A stretch of DNA of 64,000 nt from Sphingomonas sp. Leaf230 (GTDB lineage: Bacteria > Pseudomonadota > Alphaproteobacteria > Sphingomonadales > Sphingomonadaceae), in the NCBI RefSeq assembly GCF_001421745.1, contig NZ_LMKW01000015.1:1-64000 (forward strand). The letters are read 5' to 3'. The notes beneath the pieces were generated by a model. The model searched no databases. It was not told where the DNA came from and worked only from the letters and a program-made list of their open reading frames with translations. This document shows, piece after piece, positions 23,543 to 31,453 of this stretch (position 1 is its first letter; each line of letters starts with the position of its first letter). The position numbers and the translations under genes were made by a program.

Positions 23543-24175
23543 ATGCCCGCAGCATTTTCGTCCGACAGTCTCAAAATTCCGACTGTTGCGGACGGTAGCG
23601 GCGATCCGCAAGCGGATGCCGATCGTCTGCTAGATCAGGCCCACCAGATCGAAATTCAGGAATCCGCCGCCCCGTTTATCGCCACGACCGCCGAGGCTTA
23701 CAACGCGGCCCTCGCCGAAATTGTCGAGGAGAAGCAGGATCAGGCGAACCAGATCGAAGACCGGTTAGAGAACATGGTCGAGACGCAAGGTGCGCGGTTG
23801 CAGCAGATCCAGTCGCAAGCGCCCGGTATGCTCGCAATGCCGGGCGTAAAGGCCCGTTATCAGGCTCAGGTCGCGCAGGCACAGGCCACCATGCAACGGC
23901 TACAGAGCCGGCTCGAAATGGTCCGAGAGATCAGGGACGGCATCCATGTCCAAGGGACGCGGATCGAGAACATGGCGGCGCTCAAGCTCGAACATCGAGA
24001 GCCCCAACTGTCCGACGATTTTACGCAGATGCAGGAAGCGCGCCGGCTTCACGAATTGCATACCCGCGCCGAGCGGGAGAAGAAGGATCGGACGGAGCAT
24101 CAAGGCTTGTCCCATAGTGGGGGGCTGACACAGCGTAAGAGCACGACCGGCGATCGGGATGCCGGCCGAGCTTAG
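23543..24175 (+). CDS. coiled-coil protein downstream of korB
   Basis: The 210-aa, Gln/Glu-rich protein is almost wholly helical, with heptad-like segments from about 55 to 140 (VEEKQDQANQIEDRLENMVE and similar) and a charged tail. GGAGGG precedes its ATG. It stands where RK2 has kfrA, which also has a long coiled coil, but no KfrA-type HTH is visible at its N-terminus. A structural role in partition or nucleoid association is possible; I do not recognise the family. Confidence 0.55.
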   Translation: MPAAFSSDSLKIPTVADGSGDPQADADRLLDQAHQIEIQESAAPFIATTAEAYNAALAEIVEEKQDQANQIEDRLENMVETQGARLQQIQSQAPGMLAMPGVKARYQAQVAQAQATMQRLQSRLEMVREIRDGIHVQGTRIENMAALKLEHREPQLSDDFTQMQEARRLHELHTRAEREKKDRTEHQGLSHSGGLTQRKSTTGDRDAGRA

Positions 24176-24181
24176 CAGAAA

Positions 24182-24204
24182 CGGCCCTCAGTGAATGAGG
24201 GCCG
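24182..24204. terminator. hairpin between convergent genes
   Basis: CGGCCCTCA and TGAGGGCCG pair around GTGAA. It lies where the coiled-coil gene and the traM operon converge, partly within the traM stop, and probably terminates both without a strong T-tract. Confidence 0.55.
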
Positions 24205-24625
24205 CAACTAGTACGATCACTGCGGCAACGATTGTCAGCGTCGAGGCCAACAGGTTCCGATTGGCAATTTTAACACCGTCCGCGAGCGGTTTCCCAAGGC
24301 CCTTGCTAACCTCCGTGGCGACCTCCTGGACGAGTTTCTTGGCACCTTCGGCCATGCGTGCCTTCATCGATGCTTCCGCCGCTTCTAGGGCCGCGTTGAG
24401 GATCGATTCCGCTTTGGCGTTTATGTCGGTCCCCCAGCGATCCGACATTTCCTCAAGCTCGGATTTGAAGGCTTGGAGTTGGGTTTGTTGAGCGTCGGCG
24501 CTTTCGCCCAGCAGCATCGTATTTATGGTTTGCAGAATGAGAAGCGGATCGTCCGGTGACAAGGCAACCCCGTGTTTGGTCGCAATCTCAGCGATCAGCG
24601 CGCGGATCTTTTCATGCTCAGCCAT
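24188..24625 (-). CDS. traM: TraM-like protein
   Basis: The 145-aa protein has the layout of IncP TraM: a helical N-terminus (SPDDPLLILQTINTMLLGES), a long amphipathic stretch with Ala-rich repeats (KAESILNAALEAAEASMKAR) and a C-terminal membrane segment (TLTIVAAVIVLVAALIH). RK2 TraM enhances transfer by an unclear route. It is the last gene of the traK-L-M operon, and its start abuts the end of traL. Confidence 0.8.
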   Translation of the reverse strand: MAEHEKIRALIAEIATKHGVALSPDDPLLILQTINTMLLGESADAQQTQLQAFKSELEEMSDRWGTDINAKAESILNAALEAAEASMKARMAEGAKKLVQEVATEVSKGLGKPLADGVKIANRNLLASTLTIVAAVIVLVAALIH

Positions 24626-25350
24626 CAGATGATCGCCGCTTTCGAGAGTTCGCCGAAGATAGAATCTCGCATCCGGCCGAGCCGATGACGCTGCATCAGA
24701 GGTAGCGTCGGATTTTCGATCGCTTCCGCGAAGGTCTTACGGTCGGCGAGCATGTCGCGCATATCAGCGCCAAACGTCTCGCGCTTGAGATCCGGGAGGG
24801 TAACGATCGCCGCAACGCGATCCTTGTTGTCACGGTAGACCTTCATTTGCTCAAACCCTTTGCCCTCGTGTTCAATCGGGCCGTGGTAGGGATTGAGCCA
24901 TGCGACGATCGCGGCCGGAGCGGGGAAGGCATCCGTGATCGAGGCAAAGCCGGCAATGGTATCGGTCATCGATTGCCCGCCCACGACGAGCGTATGCAAG
25001 ACGAGTTGGTGGTTGAGGCTCGCGATCACTTCTGCCGCATCGCTATCGAACATGTAGGCAGAGAGCGGCTGATAGGTGCTCGCTCCGCTATCGATAACAA
25101 CGTCGTCCTTTGTTCCGGCGACTAGTTCCATCATCGCATCGAAGTTGCGCGGGTTGATATCCCCGTTTTCGAGCAATGCGATCTTCTTGACGTTGAACGC
25201 CTTGAAGCCGGCGAACGTGGCGTTGGTAGGATCGGTGTCGATGCACAGGGGCGTCTCACCACGCGAGATCAGGAATTGCGCGAGCATCGAGGCGGCGAGC
25301 GACTTGCCGACGCCACCTTTGCCTTGGAGAACGATATGGACGTTGCTCAC
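24625..25350 (-). CDS. traL: TraL, MinD/ParA-like ATPase
   Basis: The 241-aa protein matches RK2 TraL strongly: VLQGKGGVGKSLAASMLAQF (deviant P-loop), LCIDTDPTNATFAGFKA, DVVIDSGAST and AWLNPYHGPIEHEGKGFEQM. It is needed in conjugation, probably for substrate processing or delivery; exact role unknown. It overlaps traK by four bases. Confidence 0.93.
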   Translation of the reverse strand: MSNVHIVLQGKGGVGKSLAASMLAQFLISRGETPLCIDTDPTNATFAGFKAFNVKKIALLENGDINPRNFDAMMELVAGTKDDVVIDSGASTYQPLSAYMFDSDAAEVIASLNHQLVLHTLVVGGQSMTDTIAGFASITDAFPAPAAIVAWLNPYHGPIEHEGKGFEQMKVYRDNKDRVAAIVTLPDLKRETFGADMRDMLADRKTFAEAIENPTLPLMQRHRLGRMRDSIFGELSKAAII

Positions 25351-25754
25351 AGGTAATCCTTCATGTCGGGCGATTCCGGGTGATGGAACCGCTTAGGGCG
25401 AGGGCGCGGCTCCGGCGCTGGTGCGTCATCTGCCGCGGTCGGTTGAACCGGAGGTGGAGGAGAAGCAGCTGGGGGAGGCGCTTGAACCGGATCGGCAATC
25501 GAGACGGCCAAAGCGGGCTTCCGGATCAGGTCGCGAACATACTTGGCGAACCAGACGTAGCTGAAATCGATGCGGCCCTCCTCGACCAGCGCCTCCCATA
25601 TCTGACTGACCGGCCAGCCATCATCCAAAGCCGCTTGAACATCAGGTTTTGCAGAGAGGAACGCAGCCCGGTTGCGTCCACCAGCAGCGGCCTTTGATCG
25701 GGCCGCACGATCCCGCAGGCGTTCCACGAACGGCTTGGGGGGTGTGTCTGTCAT
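25347..25754 (-). CDS. traK: TraK, oriT-binding accessory protein
   Basis: The 135-aa protein has the TraK domain: NRAAFLSAKPDVQAALDDGW then PVSQIWEALVEEGRIDFSY and VWFAKYVRDLI. RK2 TraK wraps oriT DNA next to traK and raises nicking. The C-terminal third is Pro/Ala-rich. Gene order traK-L-M diverging from traJ across oriT is as in RK2. Confidence 0.88.
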   Translation of the reverse strand: MTDTPPKPFVERLRDRAARSKAAAGGRNRAAFLSAKPDVQAALDDGWPVSQIWEALVEEGRIDFSYVWFAKYVRDLIRKPALAVSIADPVQAPPPAASPPPPVQPTAADDAPAPEPRPRPKRFHHPESPDMKDYL

Positions 25755-26079
25755 TCAATGCGTGCCTTTAGTCCTCAGTTTAGAAACTGTTTAGAATCCG
25801 GATAGAAACCCGACGCCATCAGAGCAGAAGCGTTTAGGAAGCTGGAAAATCGCACAGAAGGGGATGGATTGCCACCCTGAACAACGGATAAAGTCGTTGT
25901 AAACGCGCTCTACACGGATCATATCTGGCGTCTAAACGTCGAAGACAGGGCAGGATAGGTGAAGTTAGCTAACCCGCGAGCGGGCCATCTAACTTCACAT
26001 CACCTTATTCGCAGCGGGGCTGCTCAACGGTGATCCTGCTCTACGAGGTCGAACGGCTACCGCCGTTGAGGAGAACGCC
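25755..26079. other. oriT: oriT region, IncP type
   Basis: Between divergent traK and traJ, positions 25948-25964 read GGGCAGGATAGGTGAAG, the reverse complement of the RK2 nick region CTTCACCTATCCTGCCC. Nicking would fall on the minus strand between 25951 and 25950 (CTATCCTG^CCC). The flanking inverted repeat GTGAAGTTAG (25959-25968)/CTAACTTCAC (25989-25998), with a CCCGCGAGCGGG centre, corresponds to the TraJ-binding repeat of RK2. Further dyads lie towards traK: ACAACG/CGTTGT (25881-25900) and a pair of GTTTAGAA repeats (about 25780-25793), perhaps TraK or promoter sites. Confidence 0.92.
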
Positions 26080-26475
26080 ATGGTTCAACGCGACGAAAAA
26101 GAGGGCGAGGCAGGCGGGGAAACCCGCCGTCGCAGCCGTCATCTTCGCGTCCCCGTGACGGAGGAGGAGGGGCAGCAGATTGAAGAATTGGCACAGCAAA
26201 CGGGTTTGTCGATCGCGGCCTATCTACGCCTTGTAGGGCTAGGTCATCAGCCCCGCAGCGCGATCGATAGTCAGCAGGCGCGCGAGCTTGTCCGTGTGAA
26301 TGGAGATCTAGGCCGGCTTGGAGGTCTGTTGAAGCTTTGGCTAACCGACGACGCCAAGCTGGACGAGTTCAAGCCGGAGCGGATGACGCGGATCATCCGG
26401 GGCGTCCTGGAGAAGATCGAGGCCAATCAGGAGGAGCTTCGGGCGGTCGTCAAAACCGTGCTTCGCGCCAAATGA
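26080..26475 (+). CDS. traJ: TraJ, oriT recognition protein
   Basis: The 131-aa protein has an RHH-like N-terminal domain (RSRHLRVPVTEEEGQQIEEL, AAYLRLVGLG) and a helical C-terminus (LVRVNGDLGRLGGLLKLWLT), as in TraJ/MobC proteins. It binds the inverted repeat at oriT and recruits the relaxase TraI. GAGGAG precedes the ATG. Its stop TGA abuts an extended KorB operator. Confidence 0.9.
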   Translation: MVQRDEKEGEAGGETRRRSRHLRVPVTEEEGQQIEELAQQTGLSIAAYLRLVGLGHQPRSAIDSQQARELVRVNGDLGRLGGLLKLWLTDDAKLDEFKPERMTRIIRGVLEKIEANQEELRAVVKTVLRAK

Positions 26476-26477
26476 AA

Positions 26478-26494
26478 ATTTTAGCCGCTAAAAT
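26478..26494. promoter_or_regulatory. KorB operator OB, copy 7 (traJ/traI junction)
   Basis: ATTTTAGCCGCTAAAAT, extended on both sides by complementary A/T bases, fills most of the 34-bp gap between traJ and traI. KorB here could hold down relaxase expression. Confidence 0.88.
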
Positions 26495-26509
26495 TTTGGG
26501 TCTGTGTCG

Positions 26510-28831
26510 ATGATCGCGAAGCACGTCCCGATGAAGGTTACGCGCAAAAGCGATTTTGGCGGATTGGTTCGCTACATCACTAGCGCGCAGGGGCGTGACG
26601 AGCGTGTTGGCACCGTCACCGTGACGAATTGCGGATCGGACGACCCGCTAGATGCCGCCGATGACGTAATGCTGGTGCAGCAGGGGAACACGCGGTCCAA
26701 TGCGGACAAGACCTATCACCTGATTATCTCATTCCGGCCGGGGGAAGCTCCTTCCCCGGAAGCCTTGCGACAGATCGAGGAGCGAATTTGCGCCGGGCTT
26801 GGGTACGGCGAACATCAGCGTATCAGCGCCGCCCATCACGACACCGACAATGTCCACCTTCATATCGCGATCAACAAGGTTCACCCGCAGCGCAACACCG
26901 TCCACGCGCCGTTGCGTGATTATCGAACGCTTGCCGAGCTATGCGACAAGCTCGAAATTGAGTTCAGCCTTGAGCGCGACAACCATCAGGCCCAGAAGCG
27001 GGGAGGGGAAGGTCGCGCGGCCGATATGGAGCAGGCCGGCGGTATCGAGAGTCTGATCGGTTGGGTGCAGCGGAATTGCGCCGACGAGATCAAGGCGGCG
27101 GATAGCTGGCAGGCATTGCACGCCACGATGGCAGCCAACGGGTTGACCATGCACCCGCAAGGCAATGGCCTTGTCGTCACGGCTGAAAGCGGAACGTCCA
27201 TTAAGGCCAGTTCGATAGCACGCGACCTGTCCAAAAAGGCGCTTGAGGATCGTCTAGGACCATTTGTGGCGGCCGATGGCTTGAGGGTCCAGCCAGTCGC
27301 CAAGCGCGCATATGAGCCCCGTCCTATGGCTTCCCGCGTCAACACCGCCGAGTTGTTTGCCCGGTATCAGGACCAGCAAAAGAACCGCAGCGCCGCACGA
27401 AGCGTTGACCTCGCAGCAGCAGCAGCCAAACGCGCCGCAGGCGTGGAGGCCGTTAAGCGGGCGGGCCGGCTCCGCAGGGCGACAATCAAGGTAACGGGCG
27501 GCAGCGGCATGGTCCGCAAGGTGAATTATGCGCTGGCGTCACGCGCCACCAAACAGGCGCTCGACAAGATCACCGCCGCCTATGCTCGCGAGCGGGAGCG
27601 CATCAATCAGCGTAATAGCCGGAAGGGCTGGCATGACTGGTTGCAGGAGCAAGCGAAGACCGGGAATGCAGAAGCGTTAGCGGCGCTCCGTGCCCGTGAG
27701 GGCAACCGACACAAAGCCGGCAATGCGGTGAAGGCGACCCCGGCGACCGTGCCGGCCACCGCGAGTGTTACGAAGCCCGATCACATCACGAAGCGCGGAA
27801 CGATAATTTACAGCACCCCCGGAGCCGCCATCCGTGACGATGGCGATCGGCTCCACGTTTCGCGGGGCGCAGAGATCGAGGGCATCACAGCAGCGCTCAG
27901 GATCGCCCGCGATCGATACGGCGAGGAGCTTTCGATCACAGGAACGGCCGAGTTCAAGGAGCGTGTCGCACAGGCCGCGGCCAAAGCGGCGTTGCCAGTC
28001 CGATTTGAAGATCCCGAGCTTGAGCGCAAGCGACAGGCGCTTGTGACCAATCAACAACAGCAGGAGGCCACCGATGGTAGAGAAGACCTTGGAGGAGGAG
28101 ATCGAGGAGGCGATGCGCGCCGTGGACGGGAGCGGGCCACCGGAGCCCCCGGCCAGCCCGATACCGGCTCAGTCAACGTCGGCAGAGCCCCGGCGAGCGG
28201 CACAGGAAGCCGAGGAGCCGGCGCTGGCACAGGACAGCCAGGTATCGCCCGAGGCGGTGACGGACGGGCCGTATTTGACGGAAGAGGCGGACCAGCGCGT
28301 CCCCGCAGAGCCGGAGGAACCCGAGGGCGTACAGGCGGGAAGCCGAACCTTAGCCGGATTGGACGAAACCCGCCTCCCCAAGCCAGAAATCGCGTGCGGC
28401 ACCTGTCCGAACTCAGTGTGGTTCGCGACGCCGAACGATCTTCACTGTTATTGCCGCGTAATGTTCGTCCATACATGGACGGCCAAGAAGCCGGGCGAGA
28501 TCGTCTCTTGCGATGGGATGTTTCTCGGACAGGATTGACGCCGATCCAGATCGGCGCGGCTGATAAATACATCGCCGAGCGCGAGGCGAAACGGCAAATA
28601 GGAATGGATATACCGAAACACCGGCCTTTCGAGGCGGGCGAGGATTCGCTATCCTACGCCGGTACGAGGGAGATTGAGGGCACGAAATTAGCCCTGTTGA
28701 AACGCGGCAACGAAATCATGGTGCTGCCGATCGACGCTACCAGTGCGGCAAGAGCCGCCCGGCTGGCGATCGGAGATCGCATCGAGATCGGAACCGATGG
28801 CACCGTGAAAAGCAGAGGACGCAGCCGATGA
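26510..28831 (+). CDS. traI: TraI relaxase (MOBP type)
   Basis: From ATG 26510 the product begins MIAKHVPMKVTRKSDFGGLV and has Tyr22 in the RYIT motif, the same number as the nicking Tyr of RK2 TraI; a GTG six bases earlier would shift this. Motif II is around NTRSNADKTYHL and motif III is HHDTDNVHLHIAINKVHP with the metal-binding His. It nicks oriT and leads the strand through the channel. The 773-aa length is slightly above RK2's 732. The C-terminal part has a Gly/Arg-rich linker, which overlaps traH, and a KfrB-like end (LALLKRGNEIMVLPIDATSA). Confidence 0.95.
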   Translation: MIAKHVPMKVTRKSDFGGLVRYITSAQGRDERVGTVTVTNCGSDDPLDAADDVMLVQQGNTRSNADKTYHLIISFRPGEAPSPEALRQIEERICAGLGYGEHQRISAAHHDTDNVHLHIAINKVHPQRNTVHAPLRDYRTLAELCDKLEIEFSLERDNHQAQKRGGEGRAADMEQAGGIESLIGWVQRNCADEIKAADSWQALHATMAANGLTMHPQGNGLVVTAESGTSIKASSIARDLSKKALEDRLGPFVAADGLRVQPVAKRAYEPRPMASRVNTAELFARYQDQQKNRSAARSVDLAAAAAKRAAGVEAVKRAGRLRRATIKVTGGSGMVRKVNYALASRATKQALDKITAAYARERERINQRNSRKGWHDWLQEQAKTGNAEALAALRAREGNRHKAGNAVKATPATVPATASVTKPDHITKRGTIIYSTPGAAIRDDGDRLHVSRGAEIEGITAALRIARDRYGEELSITGTAEFKERVAQAAAKAALPVRFEDPELERKRQALVTNQQQQEATDGREDLGGGDRGGDARRGRERATGAPGQPDTGSVNVGRAPASGTGSRGAGAGTGQPGIARGGDGRAVFDGRGGPARPRRAGGTRGRTGGKPNLSRIGRNPPPQARNRVRHLSELSVVRDAERSSLLLPRNVRPYMDGQEAGRDRLLRWDVSRTGLTPIQIGAADKYIAEREAKRQIGMDIPKHRPFEAGEDSLSYAGTREIEGTKLALLKRGNEIMVLPIDATSAARAARLAIGDRIEIGTDGTVKSRGRSR
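28074..28538 (+). CDS. traH: TraH-like acidic protein encoded within traI
   Basis: This 154-codon frame lies wholly inside traI in the +1 frame relative to it, as traH does in RK2. Its product is acidic (MVEKTLEEEIEEAMRAVDGS, Pro/Glu-rich middle) and ends with a Cys-rich segment: ACGTCPNSVWFATPNDLHCY, CRVMFVHTW and VSCDGMFLG, giving CxxC-x12-CxC-x17-C spacing that looks like a metal site. The overlapping stretch of TraI is Gly/Arg/Ala-rich linker, which would tolerate dual coding. In RK2 TraH stabilises the relaxosome. Confidence 0.75.
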   Translation: MVEKTLEEEIEEAMRAVDGSGPPEPPASPIPAQSTSAEPRRAAQEAEEPALAQDSQVSPEAVTDGPYLTEEADQRVPAEPEEPEGVQAGSRTLAGLDETRLPKPEIACGTCPNSVWFATPNDLHCYCRVMFVHTWTAKKPGEIVSCDGMFLGQD

Positions 28832-28992
28832 ACGATCCAGACCAGCCGGTAAACTCAATCTCCGCACCCACGAGCAGCGGCAAGGGAACGGGACTCATCA
28901 TCCCCGATCTACTGCGATTAGAAACGGGGATTGTCGTCTTGGATCTTCGGGCGGACCTATCTCGGTTCTACCAGCCCGGCGGTGACGCATGA
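28828..28992 (+). CDS. 54-aa P-loop ORF between traI and traG
   Basis: The frame starts inside the last codons of traI (ATGA overlap, 28828) and its stop overlaps the traG start (ATGA, 28989-28992), so it is coupled to both. The product contains APTSSGKGTGLIIPDLL followed by GIVVLDLRADL. This parallels the Walker A region of TraG itself (APTRSGKGVGLVIPTLL then AVIADLKGEL) but diverges at many positions. No other coupling-protein sequence is attached. It could be a relic of a second traG/virD4 gene or a functioning micro-protein. Coding is supported by perfect packing between the two genes. Confidence 0.65.
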   Translation: MNDPDQPVNSISAPTSSGKGTGLIIPDLLRLETGIVVLDLRADLSRFYQPGGDA

Positions 28993-30911
28993 AAAAGCGT
29001 AACAACAATGTTGGCCCACAGGTTCGCAACCGGGGCAGGACAACAGGGCAGGGTGCGACAAAGGCTTTGCTCGCAGCGTTGATGCTGTTCTTTTTTGCAG
29101 CCGGTTTCGTCGGCGCGACGCAGACCTTCGCACATTTGATGGCGTATCAGGCGACCTTGGGGCCGAACTGGAATCACGTCTACGCGCCATGGCGGATCGT
29201 GCAGTGGTTCACGCACTGGCAGAAGGTGCCGAGCCTCGCGCCGTATTTCACGAAATCGATGGGCGTCGGAATGCTGATCGCCGGGGGCGGCATCCTTGTC
29301 ACAGCCATCGTGAAGATCGCGAAGTCGAAGAAGGGCAAGGGCAACGAGTTCCTGCACGGCTCCGCACGATGGGCTGATATCAACGACATTCGCGCCGCCA
29401 GCCTGATCGAGAATGATGGTGTCTATGTTGGCGCGTTCGAGGAGAAGAACGGCAAGGTTACGTATCTCCGTCACGCCGGCCCCGAGCACGTTCTAACCTA
29501 TGCACCGACGCGATCCGGTAAGGGCGTTGGGCTGGTCATCCCGACGCTGCTTTCGTGGATGCACAGCGCCGTAATTGCCGATTTGAAGGGCGAGCTTTGG
29601 GCGTTGACCGCCGGCTGGCGGAAGAATCACGCGGGCCAGATCGTCATGCGGTTCGAGCCGGCATCGTCACGCGGCAGCGTCAGGTGGAACCCGCTGGACG
29701 AGATCCGCATCGGCACCGACAATGAGGTTGCAGACGTTCAGAACCTCGCAACGCTGATCGTTGATCCGGACGGTAAGGGGCTAGAAAGCCACTGGCAGAA
29801 AACGTCGCAGGCGTTGTTCGTGGGCGTCATATTGCACGCCATCTACAAGGCCAAGAATGGCGGCCCGGCCGCGACCATGAGCGCGGTCGATGGACTTCTG
29901 ACCGATCCCGCCCGGCCGATTAAGGGCCTGTGGGAAGAAATGATGAGCTACGGTCATCTTCCCGGCGGGAAGAACCATACCGTTGTAGGGCGCGCGGCGC
30001 GCGACATGATGGATCGGCCGGAGGAAGAAGCCGGCTCCGTCCTTTCGACCGCCAAAAGCTATATCGAGCTTTACCGAGATCCCGTCGTCGCGGCGAACAC
30101 GTCAACGTCCGACTTTTCCATTCGGGATTTGATGAACCATGACACGCCGGTAAGTCTCTACATCATCACCCAGCCGACCGATAAGGACCGTCTGAGGCCG
30201 CTTGTGCGGATCATGTTGAACATGATGGTTCGTATCCTCGCACCCAAGCAGGAGTTCGAGAACGGGCGCGCAAAGGCCAGCTACAAACACCGGATGCTGT
30301 TCATGATCGACGAGTTTCCCAGCTTGGGGAAACTGGAAATCATTCAGGGCAGCTTGGCGTTCGCAGCCGGTTACGGGCTCAAATTCTATCTTATCTGTCA
30401 GGATATCAACCAGCTTCGCAGCCGGGAAACGGGCTACGGCCATGACGAACTAATCACGTCGAACTGCCATGTCCAAAACGCCTATCCGCCCAACCGGCTT
30501 GAGACGGCAGAGCATCTATCGAAGATGACCGGGCAAACGACGATCCTGAAAGAGCAGGTCACGACGAGCAAGAATGCAGGCGGCGGGCTGTTTTCCGGGT
30601 CAACGTCGAAGACGATACAGGAGACACAGCGCGCCCTGTTGACCGCGGACGAATGCCTACGGATGCCGGGGCCGAGGAAGAATGCGAGCGGCGATATCGA
30701 GGAAGCGGGTGACATGCTCCTCTACATCACCGGCTATCCGATGGTTTACGGCAAGCAACCGCTGTATTTCAAAGATCCGACGTTCCTCGCTCGCGCCCAG
30801 GTGGCGGCACCCGACAAGAGCGACATTATCCGGAAGGCAAAGCCCGGCAGCGTCACCGCCCGCAATGACGACGACGACGAGGCCGCAGCGCCGATCAGGG
30901 TGAAGCTATGA
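28989..30911 (+). CDS. traG: TraG, type IV coupling protein
   Basis: The 640-aa protein has two N-terminal membrane segments (LLAALMLFFFAAGFVGA and GVGMLIAGGGILVTAIV), Walker A APTRSGKGVG near residues 172-181, Walker B LFMIDEFPSLGKL near 440 and the CQDINQLR motif, all typical of VirD4/TraG ATPases. It links the relaxosome to the Trb channel and pumps DNA. RK2 TraG is 635 aa. It overlaps traF by four bases. Confidence 0.95.
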   Translation: MKKRNNNVGPQVRNRGRTTGQGATKALLAALMLFFFAAGFVGATQTFAHLMAYQATLGPNWNHVYAPWRIVQWFTHWQKVPSLAPYFTKSMGVGMLIAGGGILVTAIVKIAKSKKGKGNEFLHGSARWADINDIRAASLIENDGVYVGAFEEKNGKVTYLRHAGPEHVLTYAPTRSGKGVGLVIPTLLSWMHSAVIADLKGELWALTAGWRKNHAGQIVMRFEPASSRGSVRWNPLDEIRIGTDNEVADVQNLATLIVDPDGKGLESHWQKTSQALFVGVILHAIYKAKNGGPAATMSAVDGLLTDPARPIKGLWEEMMSYGHLPGGKNHTVVGRAARDMMDRPEEEAGSVLSTAKSYIELYRDPVVAANTSTSDFSIRDLMNHDTPVSLYIITQPTDKDRLRPLVRIMLNMMVRILAPKQEFENGRAKASYKHRMLFMIDEFPSLGKLEIIQGSLAFAAGYGLKFYLICQDINQLRSRETGYGHDELITSNCHVQNAYPPNRLETAEHLSKMTGQTTILKEQVTTSKNAGGGLFSGSTSKTIQETQRALLTADECLRMPGPRKNASGDIEEAGDMLLYITGYPMVYGKQPLYFKDPTFLARAQVAAPDKSDIIRKAKPGSVTARNDDDDEAAAPIRVKL

Positions 30912-31444
30912 AAAGGTCGAGCTACGCGCAGATCAGTCGCAACGTGGCATTCGGCATCGTCGGCTTTGCCGTTATCGCCGGATTGGCGACCGCGGCCATG
31001 GGTTTGCGCGTCAACGTGACGCGCAGCATCCCGTTGGGTTTCTACCGGACCACCGGCAGCGAGATCCACAAAGGCGATTACGTCATGTTCTGCCCGCCCG
31101 AGCGCGAGGTATTCCGGCTCGCACTTGAGCGGCGCTACATCGAGCCCGGTAGTTGCCCCGGAGGCAGCTATCCGATGATGAAGCGAATTTTAGCGGCTAA
31201 AATGGATCGGGTGCAGATCAGCGCGGCCGGTGTCGTCATCAACGGCGTTCCAGTCCCCAACAGCAAACCCCGGATACAGGATAGCGCACGGCGACCGCTT
31301 CCCCGGTTCACCGGAAACGGCACCGTTGGAGACGGCAATGTCATCGTCATGGGTGAAGCGCCCGTGTCGTTCGATAGCCGATATTTCGGGCCGATCCCAC
31401 GCAAGCAGATCAGCAGCGTCATCCGCCCCGTAGTGACTTGGTAG
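30908..31444 (+). CDS. traF: TraF, pilin-cyclising signal-peptidase-like protease
   Basis: The 178-aa protein has one N-terminal membrane segment (VAFGIVGFAVIAGLATAAMG), then RVNVTRSIPLGFYRTTGSEI with the catalytic Ser, YVMFCPP, and PMMKRILAAKMD with the catalytic Lys of the S26 fold, ending SFDSRYFGPIPRKQISSVIR. RK2 TraF matures and cyclises TrbC pilin. A perfect KorB operator (31187-31203) is built into the codons for RILAAKM, right at the Lys motif. The gene ends 9 bases before traE. Confidence 0.93.
   Translation: MKRSSYAQISRNVAFGIVGFAVIAGLATAAMGLRVNVTRSIPLGFYRTTGSEIHKGDYVMFCPPEREVFRLALERRYIEPGSCPGGSYPMMKRILAAKMDRVQISAAGVVINGVPVPNSKPRIQDSARRPLPRFTGNGTVGDGNVIVMGEAPVSFDSRYFGPIPRKQISSVIRPVVTW
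31187..31203. promoter_or_regulatory. KorB operator OB, copy 8 (inside traF)
   Basis: ATTTTAGCGGCTAAAAT encodes ILAAKM in the traF frame (isoleucine ATT, leucine TTA, alanine GCG and GCT, lysine AAA, methionine from ATG). TTA and ATT are rare choices against the local codon use. The nearest downstream gene start is traE, 250 bp away. Confidence 0.87.
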
Positions 31445-31453
31445 GAGCCGACC

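Noticed and set aside
25959..25998. GTTAGCTAAC inside oriT as a KorA operator
   Set aside because: It resembles GTTTAGCTAAAC but is two bases shorter and lies within the left arm and spacer of the oriT inverted repeat, where it is explained by TraJ recognition.
2441..31203. Reading the eight palindromes as insertion-sequence ends, miniature elements or a CRISPR-like array
   Set aside because: They are isolated, tens of base pairs at most, without target duplications or regular spacing, and match the known KorB operator exactly.
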